Shown: positions 9,701 through 18,858 of the stretch, piece by piece
How the letters are laid out: the number at the start of each line of letters is the position of its first letter
Numbering within the stretch: position 1 is the first letter of the stretch
Assembly: GCA_021795395.1 (NCBI GenBank)
Contig: JAJYPN010000010.1
Span: 1-64,000, forward strand
Length of the DNA stretch: 64,000 nt
Origin: Pseudomonadota bacterium
Lineage (GTDB): Bacteria > Pseudomonadota > Gammaproteobacteria > Burkholderiales > Sulfuriferulaceae
Direction of reading: 5' to 3'
Translations under genes and position numbers: made by a program
The notes under the pieces: model-generated
The model's database searches: none
Seen by the model: the letters and a program-made list of their open reading frames with translations, nothing else
What the model was told of the DNA's origin: nothing

Positions 9701-9937
9701 GATATCGTTCACCGTTGTCGTCATCTGCCTTTCGTAGAAGGTTGTGATGCGGTTTGCCACGTCGTCCGCGGTAAAGCCGTTATAGGTCCAGACCACGCTG
9801 ACCACAGGCATATTAATATCAGGAAAGATATCCGTCCTCATATTGATATAGGTGAGCGGCCCCAGAATAAGTATCAATATTGCCATTACCACAAAGGTAT
9901 AAGGTCTGCTCAGGGCGACCCGGACTAGCCATATCAT
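6728..9937 (-). CDS. RND efflux permease
   Basis: A 1069-residue inner-membrane proton-driven pump subunit of the AcrB superfamily, full length with the usual twelve membrane segments and two large periplasmic loops. The N-terminus (MIWLVRVALSRPYTFVVMA) is characteristic. The TM4 acidic pair is present (GILVDDGTVTIENI). The TM10 segment reads GVATANSILVVSFARER, where AcrB has a lysine (SAKNAILIVEFAK), so the relay lysine appears replaced by alanine. A variable cytoplasmic insert rich in His/Glu follows TM6 (about residues 490-520). It is the first gene of the operon; the substrate is unknown. Confidence 0.93.
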   Translation of the reverse strand: MIWLVRVALSRPYTFVVMAILILILGPLTYINMRTDIFPDINMPVVSVVWTYNGFTADDVANRITTFYERQMTTTVNDIEHIESQSLAGVAVVKVFFFPGVDINGAVSQITAISQTVLKGMPPGITPPLVLTYNASSVPILQLALSSQTLLDNQLFDISNNFIRPQLAQVEGAAVPSPYGGKVRQVQVDLDPNKLREKGLSPADVSHALAVQNLLLPGGTEKVGTFEYQVTLNASPKVMDELNDMPIKVVNNATIYLRDVAHVYDGFSPQTNMVRINGRHSVLTTIQKNGKASTLDIIASVKALLPRIEAGAPKGLNVALVGDQSGFVKESVDEVIREGITAASLTGLMILLFLGSWRSTLIIITSIPLAILTSIMALSAIGQTINIMTLGGLALAVGILVDDGTVTIENINWHLEHGKQVETAILDGANQIVIPAFVSLLSICIVFIPMFLLQGVSKYLFVPLAEAVVFAMIASFTLSRTLVPTMAKFLLKPHTHAAHEGEAPVLDENGHPLLHQTPTKNPLVLFQRKFEQVFSTIREAYKRVLLLALTNRPIFIIGFLSFVIVSFALVPWLGRNFFPAVDAGIIKLHVRAPMGTRIEDSARIVDLIEAEIRRNVPANEIKNVIDNIGVPVSGINLTYSNSSPVGPADADILITLKKGHKPTEGYVQELRRKLNHDFPGVTFSFLPADIVTQILNFGLPAPLDVQIVGFKLQENRIYANELMTRLKGVSGLADLHMQQAFNEPELHATVDRARALSLGLTQYDIAVSMINTLSGSFQTAPNFWVNPSNSVSYPLVVQTPQYRIDTLSELQNVPLPSGNSTVPQILGSLATITRRETDAVVSHYDVQPAIDLFASTQNRDLGAVAADIDTILKDTAKDVPKGSFVVLRGQVQAMNTTYTGLVFGLIGAIVFIYLLIVVNFQSWLDPFVIITALPAALAGIVWMLFVTQTTLSVPALIGAIMCMGVATANSILVVSFARERLTEGDSGMMAAIEAGYIRFRPVLMTALAMIIGMAPMALSEGLNAPLGRAVIGGLSFATVATLLFVPVVFSLVHKQNKETHTHNLSHSGE

Positions 9938-10357
9938 AAAGCGCTTCCTCGATCAAAAATCATGATTTAAACAGTAACATGCCAAAAAATTAACGAGACA
10001 CAATCCAAAAAAACGGACAACCCATAAATTAACATACCTAACCATTCGGATTTCTGACAATTATCCTTGCCGATTGATTGTTTAAGACACATCGAAATCC
10101 GCGATTAAAACCTCGGTTTGAAATCCGGCAATCCCCGCCGACGGAGGCAAACAGCCTGAATACACATTAAATGTGGACGATCGCTAGTCATGGTATCCAG
10201 GAGTCACTTACGGTAGATACAGTAAATTGATTTATTATTTTTGTGCGCAATTATCGCCTGATAAACGAAAGATATACAAGCCAACTACGCATAAAAATAA
10301 AACCGCATCCCATGTATCGGGATGCGGTCAAGTCCGGATGTCAGCTTTTGGCTGGAA
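9938..10357. other. Intergenic region between RND operon and porin gene
   Basis: About 420 bases with no supported gene. The left part must contain the promoter of the leftward RND operon and is AT-rich (9950-10060), but I could not choose a convincing hexamer pair. The right end carries the porin terminator at 10292-10328. No regulator gene is present, so control of the efflux operon is not local. Confidence 0.5.
10292..10328 (-). terminator. Rho-independent terminator of the porin gene
   Basis: A perfect 10-bp inverted repeat, ACCGCATCCC (10302-10311) and GGGATGCGGT (10319-10328), with a 7-base loop. On the minus strand it is followed by a U-rich run (TTTATTTTTAT). It begins 30 bases after the porin stop codon, as expected for an intrinsic terminator. 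Confidence 0.85.
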
Positions 10358-12007
10358 TCAGAACGGGAAGTAACGGATACTGGTGAATACCATGTTGTCG
10401 TTCGTGGTGGGAGTTACGCCCGCCACTTGGAACCCGGTGACCAAGGTGTGCGAGATCTGGCCGCCCAGCTTGAGTGCGCCGTAGTTACCATGGTAAATAT
10501 TCCACCAGAAACCGATGGTTTCCTGGCTGACCTTGTTCAGGTCGGGGGAATAGAGACTGCCCAGACTGTTGCCGTAGCCGTATACATGGCCGCCGGAATT
10601 ATAGATATTGGAATCGACTTGGTCCTGACCGATGTAGCCATAGACATCCAGCGTAGGGTCAGCATGCCAGATGATGCCGCCCAGCATCTGACTACCATTG
10701 AGCGGATTCAGGCTACCGTTCGGATTGATATCTGCGTCCGGCAGGCCGACGGTACCGTAGCGTCCGACACCGCTACCGAATAACCCACTGAGCTGAAAAT
10801 CCAACTGTTTGGGGATCAACGGAATAATCACGCCAACGCCAACCGCGTTACTCCAGGTGCTTTGCTGTGATCCGGTAGACGTTGCGCTGGCGCCGTATAC
10901 GCTCTGGAAGTTACGCGCGAGATCGTAAATCTCGTAATGGCCCAGGTCGGTTTCTGCAGCCAGTTTGGCGATGATATCGGGATAATGGTTGACGGACATC
11001 GGCGCTGGCGCGAACAGGGAACCGCCCGGTGGCGTTAATGTATAGACAGTGCTTCCAGGTCCACCGGCTACTCCAACAGTTTGCGAATTTTCGAACGACA
11101 CGGCCGCCCACCATTTCTTGTCCCAATCCTTGACGACGCGGAACTGCCATTGACGCTGCCAGGTGAAACCCGGTACGTATTGTGCGTCTATGGTCAGCGG
11201 TACGGCTTCCATGCGCGGGGTAATGCCGTGCGTGTTCAGAGTCGCCAGCGACCAGTTCTGTCCGGCCAGCACATGCCAGCCGCTGGCCATCCAGTCGATA
11301 TTGGCGTAGACGTTACGGGTGCGAGGCTGGTACGAGTTGCTTTCGTTGGCGTTGGCGGTCGGCGCGGCGCCCAGGAAATCCAGTTCGTAGTAGCCGCTGA
11401 CGATGGTATCGGGATCTATATTGCCGTCCATCAGTATCGAGAAGCGCGACTGCCGTTCCGTACCGCGGAATTCCGATTGATTGTAATTGTTGCTAAGTCC
11501 ATTGCCACCATTAGCATAATTTGGATAAAAATTTCCTGGATTTCCACCAATGTTAGTGTTGTTACCGTTTCCGACTATGGTGCTGGATGGTGGCGCAAAA
11601 GGAATTTTGCTAAAGGGCGAACCGATATCGGACTGCAGGCTGCGGCTGCGGTACACGGTTTCCGATGCGGCGAAGCCGCCTAACTGTACGTTGACGCCGT
11701 TGAGACGAAACGCCGTCTGGTTGCCCTGCATATTGGCCGGCGAATTGCCCATGTAACCTTGAGGGACCACTTTAGCTGGGGCGGTGGCGGCCTGGTCGAA
11801 TTTCTGCTGTTGTGCCTGCTGCGCCTGCTGGTCTTTCTGCTGTTGTGCCTGCATCTGCTCCAGACGCTGCTCCAGCGTTTGAATCTGCTGTTGCATTTGC
11901 TGCATCTGGTCGCCGTTATCCGCAAAAGCAGCCGGCGTTGCGCCGGCCGTCAAACAAGCGGCTATCAGCACGCTTATTCTGGAGCGAGTAAATGTTTGCT
12001 TGATCAC
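10358..12007 (-). CDS. DcaP-like outer-membrane porin
   Basis: A 549-residue outer-membrane protein. A signal peptide ends near AAFA, followed by a very Gln-rich coiled coil (about residues 33-72, repeated QMQQMQQQ/QQAQQAQQQ), as in trimeric DcaP-type porins. The rest is a beta-barrel rich in alternating aromatic residues, from FRLNGVNVQLGGFAASE to the C-terminal phenylalanine (VFTSIRYFPF), the usual barrel-assembly signal. Members of this family take up small organic acids or peptides, but the substrate here is unknown. It is monocistronic with its own terminator. The long Gln tract is encoded by CAG/CAA repeats. Confidence 0.75.
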   Translation of the reverse strand: MIKQTFTRSRISVLIAACLTAGATPAAFADNGDQMQQMQQQIQTLEQRLEQMQAQQQKDQQAQQAQQQKFDQAATAPAKVVPQGYMGNSPANMQGNQTAFRLNGVNVQLGGFAASETVYRSRSLQSDIGSPFSKIPFAPPSSTIVGNGNNTNIGGNPGNFYPNYANGGNGLSNNYNQSEFRGTERQSRFSILMDGNIDPDTIVSGYYELDFLGAAPTANANESNSYQPRTRNVYANIDWMASGWHVLAGQNWSLATLNTHGITPRMEAVPLTIDAQYVPGFTWQRQWQFRVVKDWDKKWWAAVSFENSQTVGVAGGPGSTVYTLTPPGGSLFAPAPMSVNHYPDIIAKLAAETDLGHYEIYDLARNFQSVYGASATSTGSQQSTWSNAVGVGVIIPLIPKQLDFQLSGLFGSGVGRYGTVGLPDADINPNGSLNPLNGSQMLGGIIWHADPTLDVYGYIGQDQVDSNIYNSGGHVYGYGNSLGSLYSPDLNKVSQETIGFWWNIYHGNYGALKLGGQISHTLVTGFQVAGVTPTTNDNMVFTSIRYFPF

Positions 12008-12456
12008 AAATTATCCCCTTAAGATATTAAAAAAACACCCTGATTAAAGATGCAAAAGCTGCCGCTACGGCAAACTTTCGCACAGTATAAATAAAGCAGG
12101 GTTCAAACTTGATTTGTAATAAAAATTTCATAATCTGTGTCATTAATGCGACAAAAATCTGCTGCTTGGCGATCTATATTGTAAAAAACGTATTTGATTG
12201 ATTCAAAATAAAAATTTTGTGATGATTGTTTTTATGAATGTCAAGGGCGGCCGAATATCGACGAGTTCCGTTTTAAGCCAGGTTCTGGTATGAAGAATAG
12301 GTATCATGACTCACAAATATCAACATCATGACTTGTTTATAATGGCGCTGATAGATAAATAAGGAACGAAGGGGTACGCGGTATTCTTTTACCAATTCCC
12401 GATTCCGGTTAAAATACGATTCAATAATCTTTGGAGTTGGAAACGGTCATTCTGAT
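12008..12456. other. Divergent intergenic region (porin / surE operon)
   Basis: About 450 AT-rich bases between divergent genes, so promoters for both should lie here. The only strong signals I see are a TATAAT at 12338-12343 on the plus strand and the direct repeat just before it (separate entry). No open frame with a ribosome-binding site was found. Confidence 0.5.
12303..12343 (+). promoter_or_regulatory. Candidate activator-dependent promoter of surE operon
   Basis: ATCATGACT occurs twice (12303-12311 and 12325-12333), 22 bp apart start to start, two helical turns. A perfect -10 hexamer TATAAT lies at 12338-12343, and no good -35 hexamer sits 16-18 bp before it. Direct repeats occupying the -35 region are typical of activator-dependent promoters. 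The resulting leader to surE would be about 105 bases. Function is inferred. Confidence 0.35.
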
Positions 12457-13197
12457 ATGCGTATTTTATTAAGTAATGATGACGGTTACTTTGCTCCGGG
12501 ACTCGCGATATTAGCCGCTACCTTATCCAGCATCGCCGACATTACCGTAGTCGCACCCGAGCGTGATCGCAGCGGCGCGAGCAATTCGCTCACGCTGGAT
12601 CGCCCGCTGATGGTGCGGCAGGCCCAGTCAGGGTTTTATTACGTCAACGGCACGCCTACCGATTGCGTACATCTTGCCGTGACCGGTTTGCTCGCCGAAT
12701 TGCCCGACATGGTCATATCCGGCATCAATAACGGAGCCAATATGGGCGATGATACGGTGTATTCGGGAACGGTCGCTGCCGCTACGGAAGGGTTTCTGCT
12801 GGGGGTGCCGTCCATCGCCGTGTCGCTGACCAGTTTTGCCGGCGCGAATTATCCTGCGGCTGCGCGCGTGGTGCTGGATTTGGTGAAGCGGCTGCTGGAC
12901 AAGCCCATGAATGCGCCGGTACTGTTGAATGTCAACGTGCCCGACCTGCCTTACGAGGCTTTGCAGGGCAATGTAATAACACGCCTGGGACGCCGCCATA
13001 AGGCCGAACCCGTCATCGAAACGGTGAATCCTCGTGGTCAGACGGTCTATTGGGTGGGCGCGGCAGGCGCTGCGCAGGACGCCGGCGAGGGGACTGATTT
13101 TCATGCACTTTCCCAGCGGCGCGTATCGATTACCCCATTGCAGATCGACTTGACGCATTACGGTCAATTAGCTGTGTTACAGGATTGGCTGGCTTGA
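12457..13197 (+). CDS. surE: 5'/3'-nucleotidase SurE
   Basis: A 246-residue metal-dependent nucleotidase/exopolyphosphatase active in the cytoplasm on nucleoside monophosphates. The N-terminal [15 protein letters not shown] carries the metal-binding Asp-Asp pair; the [12 protein letters not shown] and [19 protein letters not shown] segments are the other conserved active-site parts. It is the first gene of surE-pcm-nlpD-rpoS, an order widely conserved in beta- and gammaproteobacteria. Its stop overlaps the ATG of pcm by one base. Confidence 0.97.
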   Translation: MRILLSNDDGYFAPGLAILAATLSSIADITVVAPERDRSGASNSLTLDRPLMVRQAQSGFYYVNGTPTDCVHLAVTGLLAELPDMVISGINNGANMGDDTVYSGTVAAATEGFLLGVPSIAVSLTSFAGANYPAAARVVLDLVKRLLDKPMNAPVLLNVNVPDLPYEALQGNVITRLGRRHKAEPVIETVNPRGQTVYWVGAAGAAQDAGEGTDFHALSQRRVSITPLQIDLTHYGQLAVLQDWLA

Positions 13198-13856
13198 TGA
13201 GCGTACGGCATAGCGGCATAGGCATGACTTCCGACCGTACGCGGGCGCGGATGATAGAGCGATTGCGCGAGCAGGGTATACGGGATATCGATGTGTTGTC
13301 GGCCATGTCGCAAGTGCCCCGACATCTGTTTGTGGGGGAAGTGCTGGCATTGAGAGCGTATGAGGATACGGCTTTGCCTATCGGCTTCGGCCAGACGATT
13401 TCGCATCCGTACAGCGTCGCTCGCATGGTGGAAGTCCTGCGCGCCGGAAAACCCCTGCTGAAAGTGCTGGAAATCGGTGCGGGTTGCGGTTATCAGGCTG
13501 CTGTGCTGGCGAAACTGTCGCGCGAAGTTTATTCTGTCGAGCGTATCGCTTCCTTGCTCGGGCAGGCGCGCCGGACGATACGCGAATTGCGTATCCCCAA
13601 TATCAAACTGAAACACGGTGACGGTAATGCCGGTTTGCCCGAAATGGCGCCTTTCGATGGCATTATTCTGGCCGCTGCCGCCGAGCGGCCACCGCCGTCA
13701 TTGCTGACGCAATTGACCGACGGCGGACGCATGGTATTGCCGTGCGGTCTGGGCGAGAGCCAGCGCATGCTATTGATAGAACGGCAAGGCGATGCGTATC
13801 ATGAACAGATATTGGAAATGGTGCGTTTTGTGCCATTATTGCCTGGGGTGGCCTGA
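13197..13856 (+). CDS. pcm: Protein-L-isoaspartate O-methyltransferase
   Basis: A 219-residue repair methyltransferase that uses S-adenosylmethionine to start conversion of isoaspartate back to aspartate in aged proteins. Conserved parts seen: VPRHLFVGE, the [11 protein letters not shown] segment, and the SAM-binding [16 protein letters not shown] chose the ATG at 13197, which overlaps the surE stop (TGATG); an in-frame TTG at 13185 would lie inside surE. The stop overlaps the nlpD start in the same way, so the four genes form a tight operon. Confidence 0.95.
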   Translation: MSVRHSGIGMTSDRTRARMIERLREQGIRDIDVLSAMSQVPRHLFVGEVLALRAYEDTALPIGFGQTISHPYSVARMVEVLRAGKPLLKVLEIGAGCGYQAAVLAKLSREVYSVERIASLLGQARRTIRELRIPNIKLKHGDGNAGLPEMAPFDGIILAAAAERPPPSLLTQLTDGGRMVLPCGLGESQRMLLIERQGDAYHEQILEMVRFVPLLPGVA

Positions 13857-14818
13857 TGAAACGTGTTTGGTGGGTAGTATGCATGGGCTTGGCTACGGCA
13901 AGCTGCAGCACGACGCATGTGGCGCCGATAAAGGATATGACCCGTGGCGGCGCTGCGGCTGGGGCGCCGGGCAATCCCGCGACAGGCGCAAACGCGGAGC
14001 ATCGTGGAATTCACATCGTGCAAAAGGGGGATACCTTATATAGCATTGCTTTGCAATATGGGCTCGATTATCGTGAACTCGCTGCATGGAATCATCTGGG
14101 CGACCTCAATCATATCCGGGTCGGTCAATCACTTTTTGTGACTGCGCCGGCGGTTATTGCAAACACATCCTCCCATGATGCCAACGTCGATACTTCCGGT
14201 ACAGCGGTGGCAGAACCGCTCGCCGCGCCGCCGGCGATCGTGACGACAGAGGCGCTGGCCGCCGGCAACGTGATCATGCAGCCGCAGGCTGTCAAATTGC
14301 CCTATTCGAAAGCGGCGTTGGCGCAAATAGCCAAGCTCGATAACGGTCAACAACAGCCTGTGCCCAGCCAGTCTGCTGGCAATTCTTCCGGCGTGGCAGC
14401 GAACGTTTCAGCCGGCAACAACCCGAAGACGGCCAACGACAGCGGCATTGACTGGATGTGGCCGGCGAATGGTCCATTGCTCGCCCGCTTCGGCAATGGC
14501 AACGCCGACAAGGGGATAGATATTGGTGGCAAGCGCGGCGAACCGATATACGCTGCCGCCGCCGGCAAAATCGTTTACAGCGGAGCAGGTTTGCACGGAT
14601 ACGGCAAGCTCGTTATCATCAAACATAATGCCGTTTATTTGACGGCCTATGCGCATAACGATCAATTGCTGGTGAAGGAAGGGCAAACGGTAACCCGGGG
14701 ACAGAAAATTGCTGAAATGGGAGACAGTGACGCCAGCCGCGTCGAATTGCATTTCGAAATCAGGCAAATGGGCAAGCCCGTCGATCCGTTGATATTTCTT
14801 CCCGAGGTAAAAAAATGA
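13856..14818 (+). CDS. nlpD: Lipoprotein NlpD (LysM plus degenerate LytM domain)
   Basis: A 320-residue outer-membrane lipoprotein that in relatives activates the AmiC amidase for daughter-cell separation. It has a lipoprotein signal (lipobox ASC, Cys18), a LysM peptidoglycan-binding domain ([18 protein letters not shown]), a low-complexity linker and a C-terminal peptidase-M23-type domain. The M23 metal ligands are incomplete: the first His position reads GIDIGG, and the final motif has only one His (LHFEIR). This fits the non-catalytic activator role known for NlpD. The rpoS promoter is often inside this gene in relatives. Confidence 0.95.
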   Translation: MKRVWWVVCMGLATASCSTTHVAPIKDMTRGGAAAGAPGNPATGANAEHRGIHIVQKGDTLYSIALQYGLDYRELAAWNHLGDLNHIRVGQSLFVTAPAVIANTSSHDANVDTSGTAVAEPLAAPPAIVTTEALAAGNVIMQPQAVKLPYSKAALAQIAKLDNGQQQPVPSQSAGNSSGVAANVSAGNNPKTANDSGIDWMWPANGPLLARFGNGNADKGIDIGGKRGEPIYAAAAGKIVYSGAGLHGYGKLVIIKHNAVYLTAYAHNDQLLVKEGQTVTRGQKIAEMGDSDASRVELHFEIRQMGKPVDPLIFLPEVKK

Positions 14819-15747
14819 GACACAGGGAAGACGGCGACGCAGAAGGCCACTTGCCTGACGCGGACGAAGTCCTCCCGATCGATGAAGATCCGCTCTATGC
14901 CGCGCAACCGGAAGAATCGCAGGTTGACGTGACGCAAATGTATCTGGGGGAGATCGGGCACAATATGCTGCTGAGCGCAGCAGAAGAGCGCGAGCTGAGC
15001 GGTCGCGTAATTATGGGCGATTTCGAAGCCCGGCAAAAAATGATCGTATCCAATTTGCGACTGGTCGTCAATATCGCGAAACGCTACATTCATCGTGGCC
15101 TGTCATTTCTCGATCTGATCGAAGAAGGCAATCTCGGACTGATGCATGCGCTGGAAAAATTCGAGCCGGAGCGGGGGTTCCGTTTTTCGACTTACGCAAC
15201 CTGGTGGATACGCCAGTACATCGAGCGCGCCATCATGGAGCAATCGCGCACCATACGTCTGCCGGTGCATATCGTTAAAGCCATCAATGTTATCCTGCGC
15301 GCCAGACGGCATTTGCTGCTGCAGGGAGCGCTAGATCCCGGCGAAGCCGAAATTGCCGGTTTTGTAGGGTTACCGGTCGATGAAGTGCGCCATTTGTTGC
15401 GTTTGAACGATAGAATGGTTTCGCTGGATACTCCGCTGGAAACCGATGCTGATTTTACCATGGGCGACGCCTTGCCGGACGAACATGGAGAAATGCCGGA
15501 TAAGGCTCTGGAAAAAGTCGAGACGCAAGTCGTGATCAATCGCTGGCTCGACAAGCTCGAACCCAAACATCGTTGGGTCATAGAGCGACGCTTCGGGCTG
15601 AATGATCAGGAAATCCAGACTCTGGAACAGTTGGCCGACGAACTGGAAGTCAGCCGCGAACGAGTACGCCAGATCCAGACCGAAGCCTTGCAATCGATGC
15701 GCAAATATTTACGCCGTAGCGGTCTGGATAAAACGGCTTTGTTGTAA
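14815..15747 (+). CDS. rpoS: RNA polymerase sigma factor RpoS
   Basis: A 310-residue stationary-phase and general-stress sigma factor. Region 1.2 ([19 protein letters not shown]), region 2 with the core-binding/-10 part ([31 protein letters not shown]), region 3 and region 4 with its helix-turn-helix ([17 protein letters not shown]) are all present in order. The start overlaps the nlpD stop (ATGA). Length is normal for RpoS and its position after nlpD is diagnostic. Confidence 0.97.
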   Translation: MRHREDGDAEGHLPDADEVLPIDEDPLYAAQPEESQVDVTQMYLGEIGHNMLLSAAEERELSGRVIMGDFEARQKMIVSNLRLVVNIAKRYIHRGLSFLDLIEEGNLGLMHALEKFEPERGFRFSTYATWWIRQYIERAIMEQSRTIRLPVHIVKAINVILRARRHLLLQGALDPGEAEIAGFVGLPVDEVRHLLRLNDRMVSLDTPLETDADFTMGDALPDEHGEMPDKALEKVETQVVINRWLDKLEPKHRWVIERRFGLNDQEIQTLEQLADELEVSRERVRQIQTEALQSMRKYLRRSGLDKTALL

Positions 15748-15757
15748 TGGAAAACGG

Positions 15758-16159
15758 CTAATTGTCGGTTAACAGCAGACCCAACACCACCTGTCGTCCT
15801 TCCCCCACCAGAATGTTAAAGGTCCGGCAAGCGGCTTTGGTGTCCATGACCTCCAGTCCTATGCCGGCATTGGTTAATGCGGCGGATAGACGCGGATGAG
15901 GAAAGCGCAGCTGACGGCCAGTGCCTAAAACGGTGATTTCGGGAGTATACTCCAGCATAACGCTAAAATGTTTTGACTGTAATTCATTGAAAGAATTGAT
16001 CTTCCAGTCGGCGTTTATCTGGTCCGGCGTCACCAGCAAACTGGACTGGGTATAACGTTCTCGATTGATAAGTACATAGTCGTCGCCATACCCTGTGAAC
16101 AGATTCAGTCCTTCAGCCTGGGTCAGGTGGAATTTCAAGGCAGTCTCCAATTGCAGCAT
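15758..16159 (-). CDS. Mth938-like domain protein (DUF498 family)
   Basis: A 133-residue protein of the Mth938/NDUFAF3-like fold, of unknown biochemical role in bacteria. Conserved features are the YVLINRERYTQSSLLVTP strand region and the EITVLGTGRQLRFPHPRL segment. I chose the ATG at 16159 (MLQLETALKF); the longer frame up to 16285 adds residues that do not fit the family and overlaps the promoter side of alaA. It lies divergently next to alaA-hom-thrC, an arrangement common in betaproteobacteria. Confidence 0.8.
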   Translation of the reverse strand: MLQLETALKFHLTQAEGLNLFTGYGDDYVLINRERYTQSSLLVTPDQINADWKINSFNELQSKHFSVMLEYTPEITVLGTGRQLRFPHPRLSAALTNAGIGLEVMDTKAACRTFNILVGEGRQVVLGLLLTDN

Positions 16160-16256
16160 GGGTATACAGTCAAGTAAGATTATACCTTTTTGAGCTTCCG
16201 TGCAGCCCAAACCGTTTAACGCCAAAGGATAGTACGTGAAAATAAAAGAGGCGCAA

Positions 16257-17498
16257 ATGTTGCGACCCATAAAAAAATCGACCAAACTGGATATGGTCTG
16301 TTACGACATACGCGGCCCGGTGTTGGCGCGCGCCAAACAAATGGAGGACGAAGGGCAGCGCATCATCAAACTGAACATCGGTAATCCCGCGCCATTTGGT
16401 TTTGCCGCGCCGGAGGAAATCGTGCAGGATGTGATCGCCAATCTGGCCGACGCATCGGGATATACCGATTCCAGAGGGCTGTTCGCCGCGCGCAAGGCGA
16501 TCATGCACTATACGCAAAGCAAACATATCGGCGGCGTACAGATCGACGATATCATTATTGGCAACGGCGTATCGGAATTGATCGTACTGGCGATGCAGGC
16601 GCTGCTCGACAACGGCGATGAAGTGCTGGTGCCGATGCCGGATTATCCGCTGTGGACGGCAGCGGTGACGCTGGCGGGCGGCGTGGCGCGGCATTATCTG
16701 TGCGACGAAAGTAATAGCTGGATGCCCAGTCTTGACGATATCCGCGCCAAAATCACACCCGAAACCCGCGCTATCGTGATCATCAATCCGAATAATCCTA
16801 CCGGTACGCTCTACACCACGGAAATTTTGCAGGGCATACTGGAGATCGCGCGGCAATATCAATTAATCGTCTACGCCGATGAAATCTACGACAAGGTGTT
16901 GTACGACGGATTGACGCACACGTCGATTGCAGCGCTGGCTGACGATGTGTTATGCGTTACGCTGAACGGTCTGTCGAAAAATTATCGGGTATGCGGTTAT
17001 CGCGCTGGCTGGATGGTCATATCGGGCGACAAGCGCCATGCGCTCGATTATATCGAAGGCCTGAATATGCTGGCTTCCATGCGTCTGTGCGCCAATGTTC
17101 CCGGCCAATACGCAATTCAGACCGCATTGGGCGGATATCAGAGCATCGTCGATCTCGTCGGGCCAGGCGGCCGCCTGGCCCGACAGCGCGATCTGGCGTG
17201 GGAGTTATTGACCGCGATTCCCGGAGTGACATGCGTCAAGCCGCAGGCGGCCTTGTACATGTTCCCCCGTCTCGATCCCAGGCTCTATCCGATAGCCGAT
17301 GACCAGAAATTCATTCTGGACCTGCTGGAAGAGGAGCGGGTGCTCATCGTTCAGGGAAGCGGTTTTAATTGGCCAAAGCCCGATCATTTCCGTGTGGTGA
17401 TATTGCCGCATGAAGACGAATTGCGCGAAGCGATCCGTCGTTTGGCACGGTTTTTGGAACGGTATCGTAAATTGCATGGCGATACCGGAAATTGCTGA
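16257..17498 (+). CDS. alaA: Alanine aminotransferase AlaA-type
   Basis: A 413-residue PLP-dependent class I aminotransferase that interconverts pyruvate/glutamate and alanine/2-oxoglutarate. Conserved parts: LNIGNPAPFGF, the NPNNPTG loop, the YADEIYDKVLYDG Asp and the PLP lysine in LNGLSKNYRVCGYRAGW. I chose the ATG at 16257 (MLRPIKKS), preceded by AGAGG; a GTG at 16236 would add seven residues. It stands before hom and thrC, as in many betaproteobacteria, and is probably cotranscribed with them. Confidence 0.93.
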   Translation: MLRPIKKSTKLDMVCYDIRGPVLARAKQMEDEGQRIIKLNIGNPAPFGFAAPEEIVQDVIANLADASGYTDSRGLFAARKAIMHYTQSKHIGGVQIDDIIIGNGVSELIVLAMQALLDNGDEVLVPMPDYPLWTAAVTLAGGVARHYLCDESNSWMPSLDDIRAKITPETRAIVIINPNNPTGTLYTTEILQGILEIARQYQLIVYADEIYDKVLYDGLTHTSIAALADDVLCVTLNGLSKNYRVCGYRAGWMVISGDKRHALDYIEGLNMLASMRLCANVPGQYAIQTALGGYQSIVDLVGPGGRLARQRDLAWELLTAIPGVTCVKPQAALYMFPRLDPRLYPIADDQKFILDLLEEERVLIVQGSGFNWPKPDHFRVVILPHEDELREAIRRLARFLERYRKLHGDTGNC

Positions 17499-17516
17499 GA
17501 GTTAATGGAAGCCATA

Positions 17517-18830
17517 ATGAAACCGATTAAAGTGGGATTGTTGGGACTGGGGATAGTCGGCGGCGGTACGCTGACGGTATTGCGACGCAATGCCGTGGAG
17601 ATAACCCGGCGTGCCGGCCGCGAGATCATCGTTACCATGGCGGCGGTCCGCGATCTGGAAAAGGCGCGGAAATATGCCGCTGCAGACATGCAGTTGACGG
17701 ATAACCCGTTCGCCATTATCGATAATCCGGACATCGATATCGTAGTGGAAATGATAGGGGGCGTAACGCTCGCCAAAGAACTGATACTGATGGCGATAGC
17801 CCGCGGCAAGCACGTAGTGACCGCCAATAAGGCGCTGATCGCCTGTCACGCGACGGAAATCTTTGCCGCTGCCCAGCAGTATGGCGTGATGGTGGCGTTC
17901 GAAGCGGCAGTCGGCGGCGGCATTCCCATCATCAAGGCGATACGTGAAGGATTGACGGCGAACCGGATAGAATGGATAGCCGGCATTATCAACGGCACGA
18001 CCAATTTCATTTTGTCCGAAATGCGCGACAAGGGGACCGAATTTGCCGACGCATTGCTAGCCGCGCAGGAATTGGGTTACGCAGAAGCCGATCCGGCTTT
18101 CGACATAGAAGGCATCGATGCGGCGCACAAGTTGACGATCATGTCTGCGATTGCATTCGGCATACCGGTGCAATTCGATTGCGCCCATATCGAGGGCATT
18201 ACCAAACTTACCGGCGACGACGTCAAATACGCCGAGCAATTGGGCTATCGCATCAAATTGCTGGGAATAACCAAGCGTACGCCCAAAGGCATAGAGCTGC
18301 GCGTGCATCCGGCGCTGATACCGGAGCGGCGCTTGCTGGCCAATGTTGATGGTGCGATGAATGCGATCCTGGTAAAGGGCGATGCGGTCGGTATAACCCT
18401 GTATTATGGCGCAGGAGCGGGTGCCGAGCCTACCGCTTCATCGGTGGTGGCCGATCTGGTCGATGTAACGCGGATGCATACCGCCGATCCGAATAACCGG
18501 GTTCCGCATCTGGCTTTTCAGCCTGACACCTTGTCGGCGGAACCGATACTGCCGATGGGAGAGGTGCGGACGGCGTATTATTTACGTTTGCGCGCGATCG
18601 ACGAAGCGGGCGTATTGGCCGATGTGACGCGAATTTTAGCCGACTCGGACATTTCCATCGATGCTATGATACAAAAAGAACCGGAGATAACCCGAACGCT
18701 GGTGGATATCGTTATCCTGACTCATCGATGCATAGAAAAGGATATCGATGCCGCGATGCTTGAAATAGAGGCTTTGCCGGCGATTTCCGGCAAAATTGCG
18801 CGGATACGTCTCGAACATCTGGACAGATGA
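17517..18830 (+). CDS. hom: Homoserine dehydrogenase
   Basis: A 437-residue enzyme that reduces aspartate semialdehyde to homoserine, the branch point to threonine and methionine. It has an N-terminal nucleotide-binding motif (GLLGLGIVGGGT), a catalytic domain (VTANKALIACH, GIINGTTNFILSEM, EADPAFDIEGIDAAHK) and a C-terminal ACT regulatory domain (from about residue 345, LRAIDEAGVLADVTRIL). The ATG at 17517 (MKPIKVGLLGLG) matches usual starts; another ATG at 17505 would add four residues. Next gene thrC follows after 28 bases. Confidence 0.95.
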   Translation: MKPIKVGLLGLGIVGGGTLTVLRRNAVEITRRAGREIIVTMAAVRDLEKARKYAAADMQLTDNPFAIIDNPDIDIVVEMIGGVTLAKELILMAIARGKHVVTANKALIACHATEIFAAAQQYGVMVAFEAAVGGGIPIIKAIREGLTANRIEWIAGIINGTTNFILSEMRDKGTEFADALLAAQELGYAEADPAFDIEGIDAAHKLTIMSAIAFGIPVQFDCAHIEGITKLTGDDVKYAEQLGYRIKLLGITKRTPKGIELRVHPALIPERRLLANVDGAMNAILVKGDAVGITLYYGAGAGAEPTASSVVADLVDVTRMHTADPNNRVPHLAFQPDTLSAEPILPMGEVRTAYYLRLRAIDEAGVLADVTRILADSDISIDAMIQKEPEITRTLVDIVILTHRCIEKDIDAAMLEIEALPAISGKIARIRLEHLDR

Positions 18831-18858
18831 GCTGAATTCAGAGTAAGGAAGACCTTGG

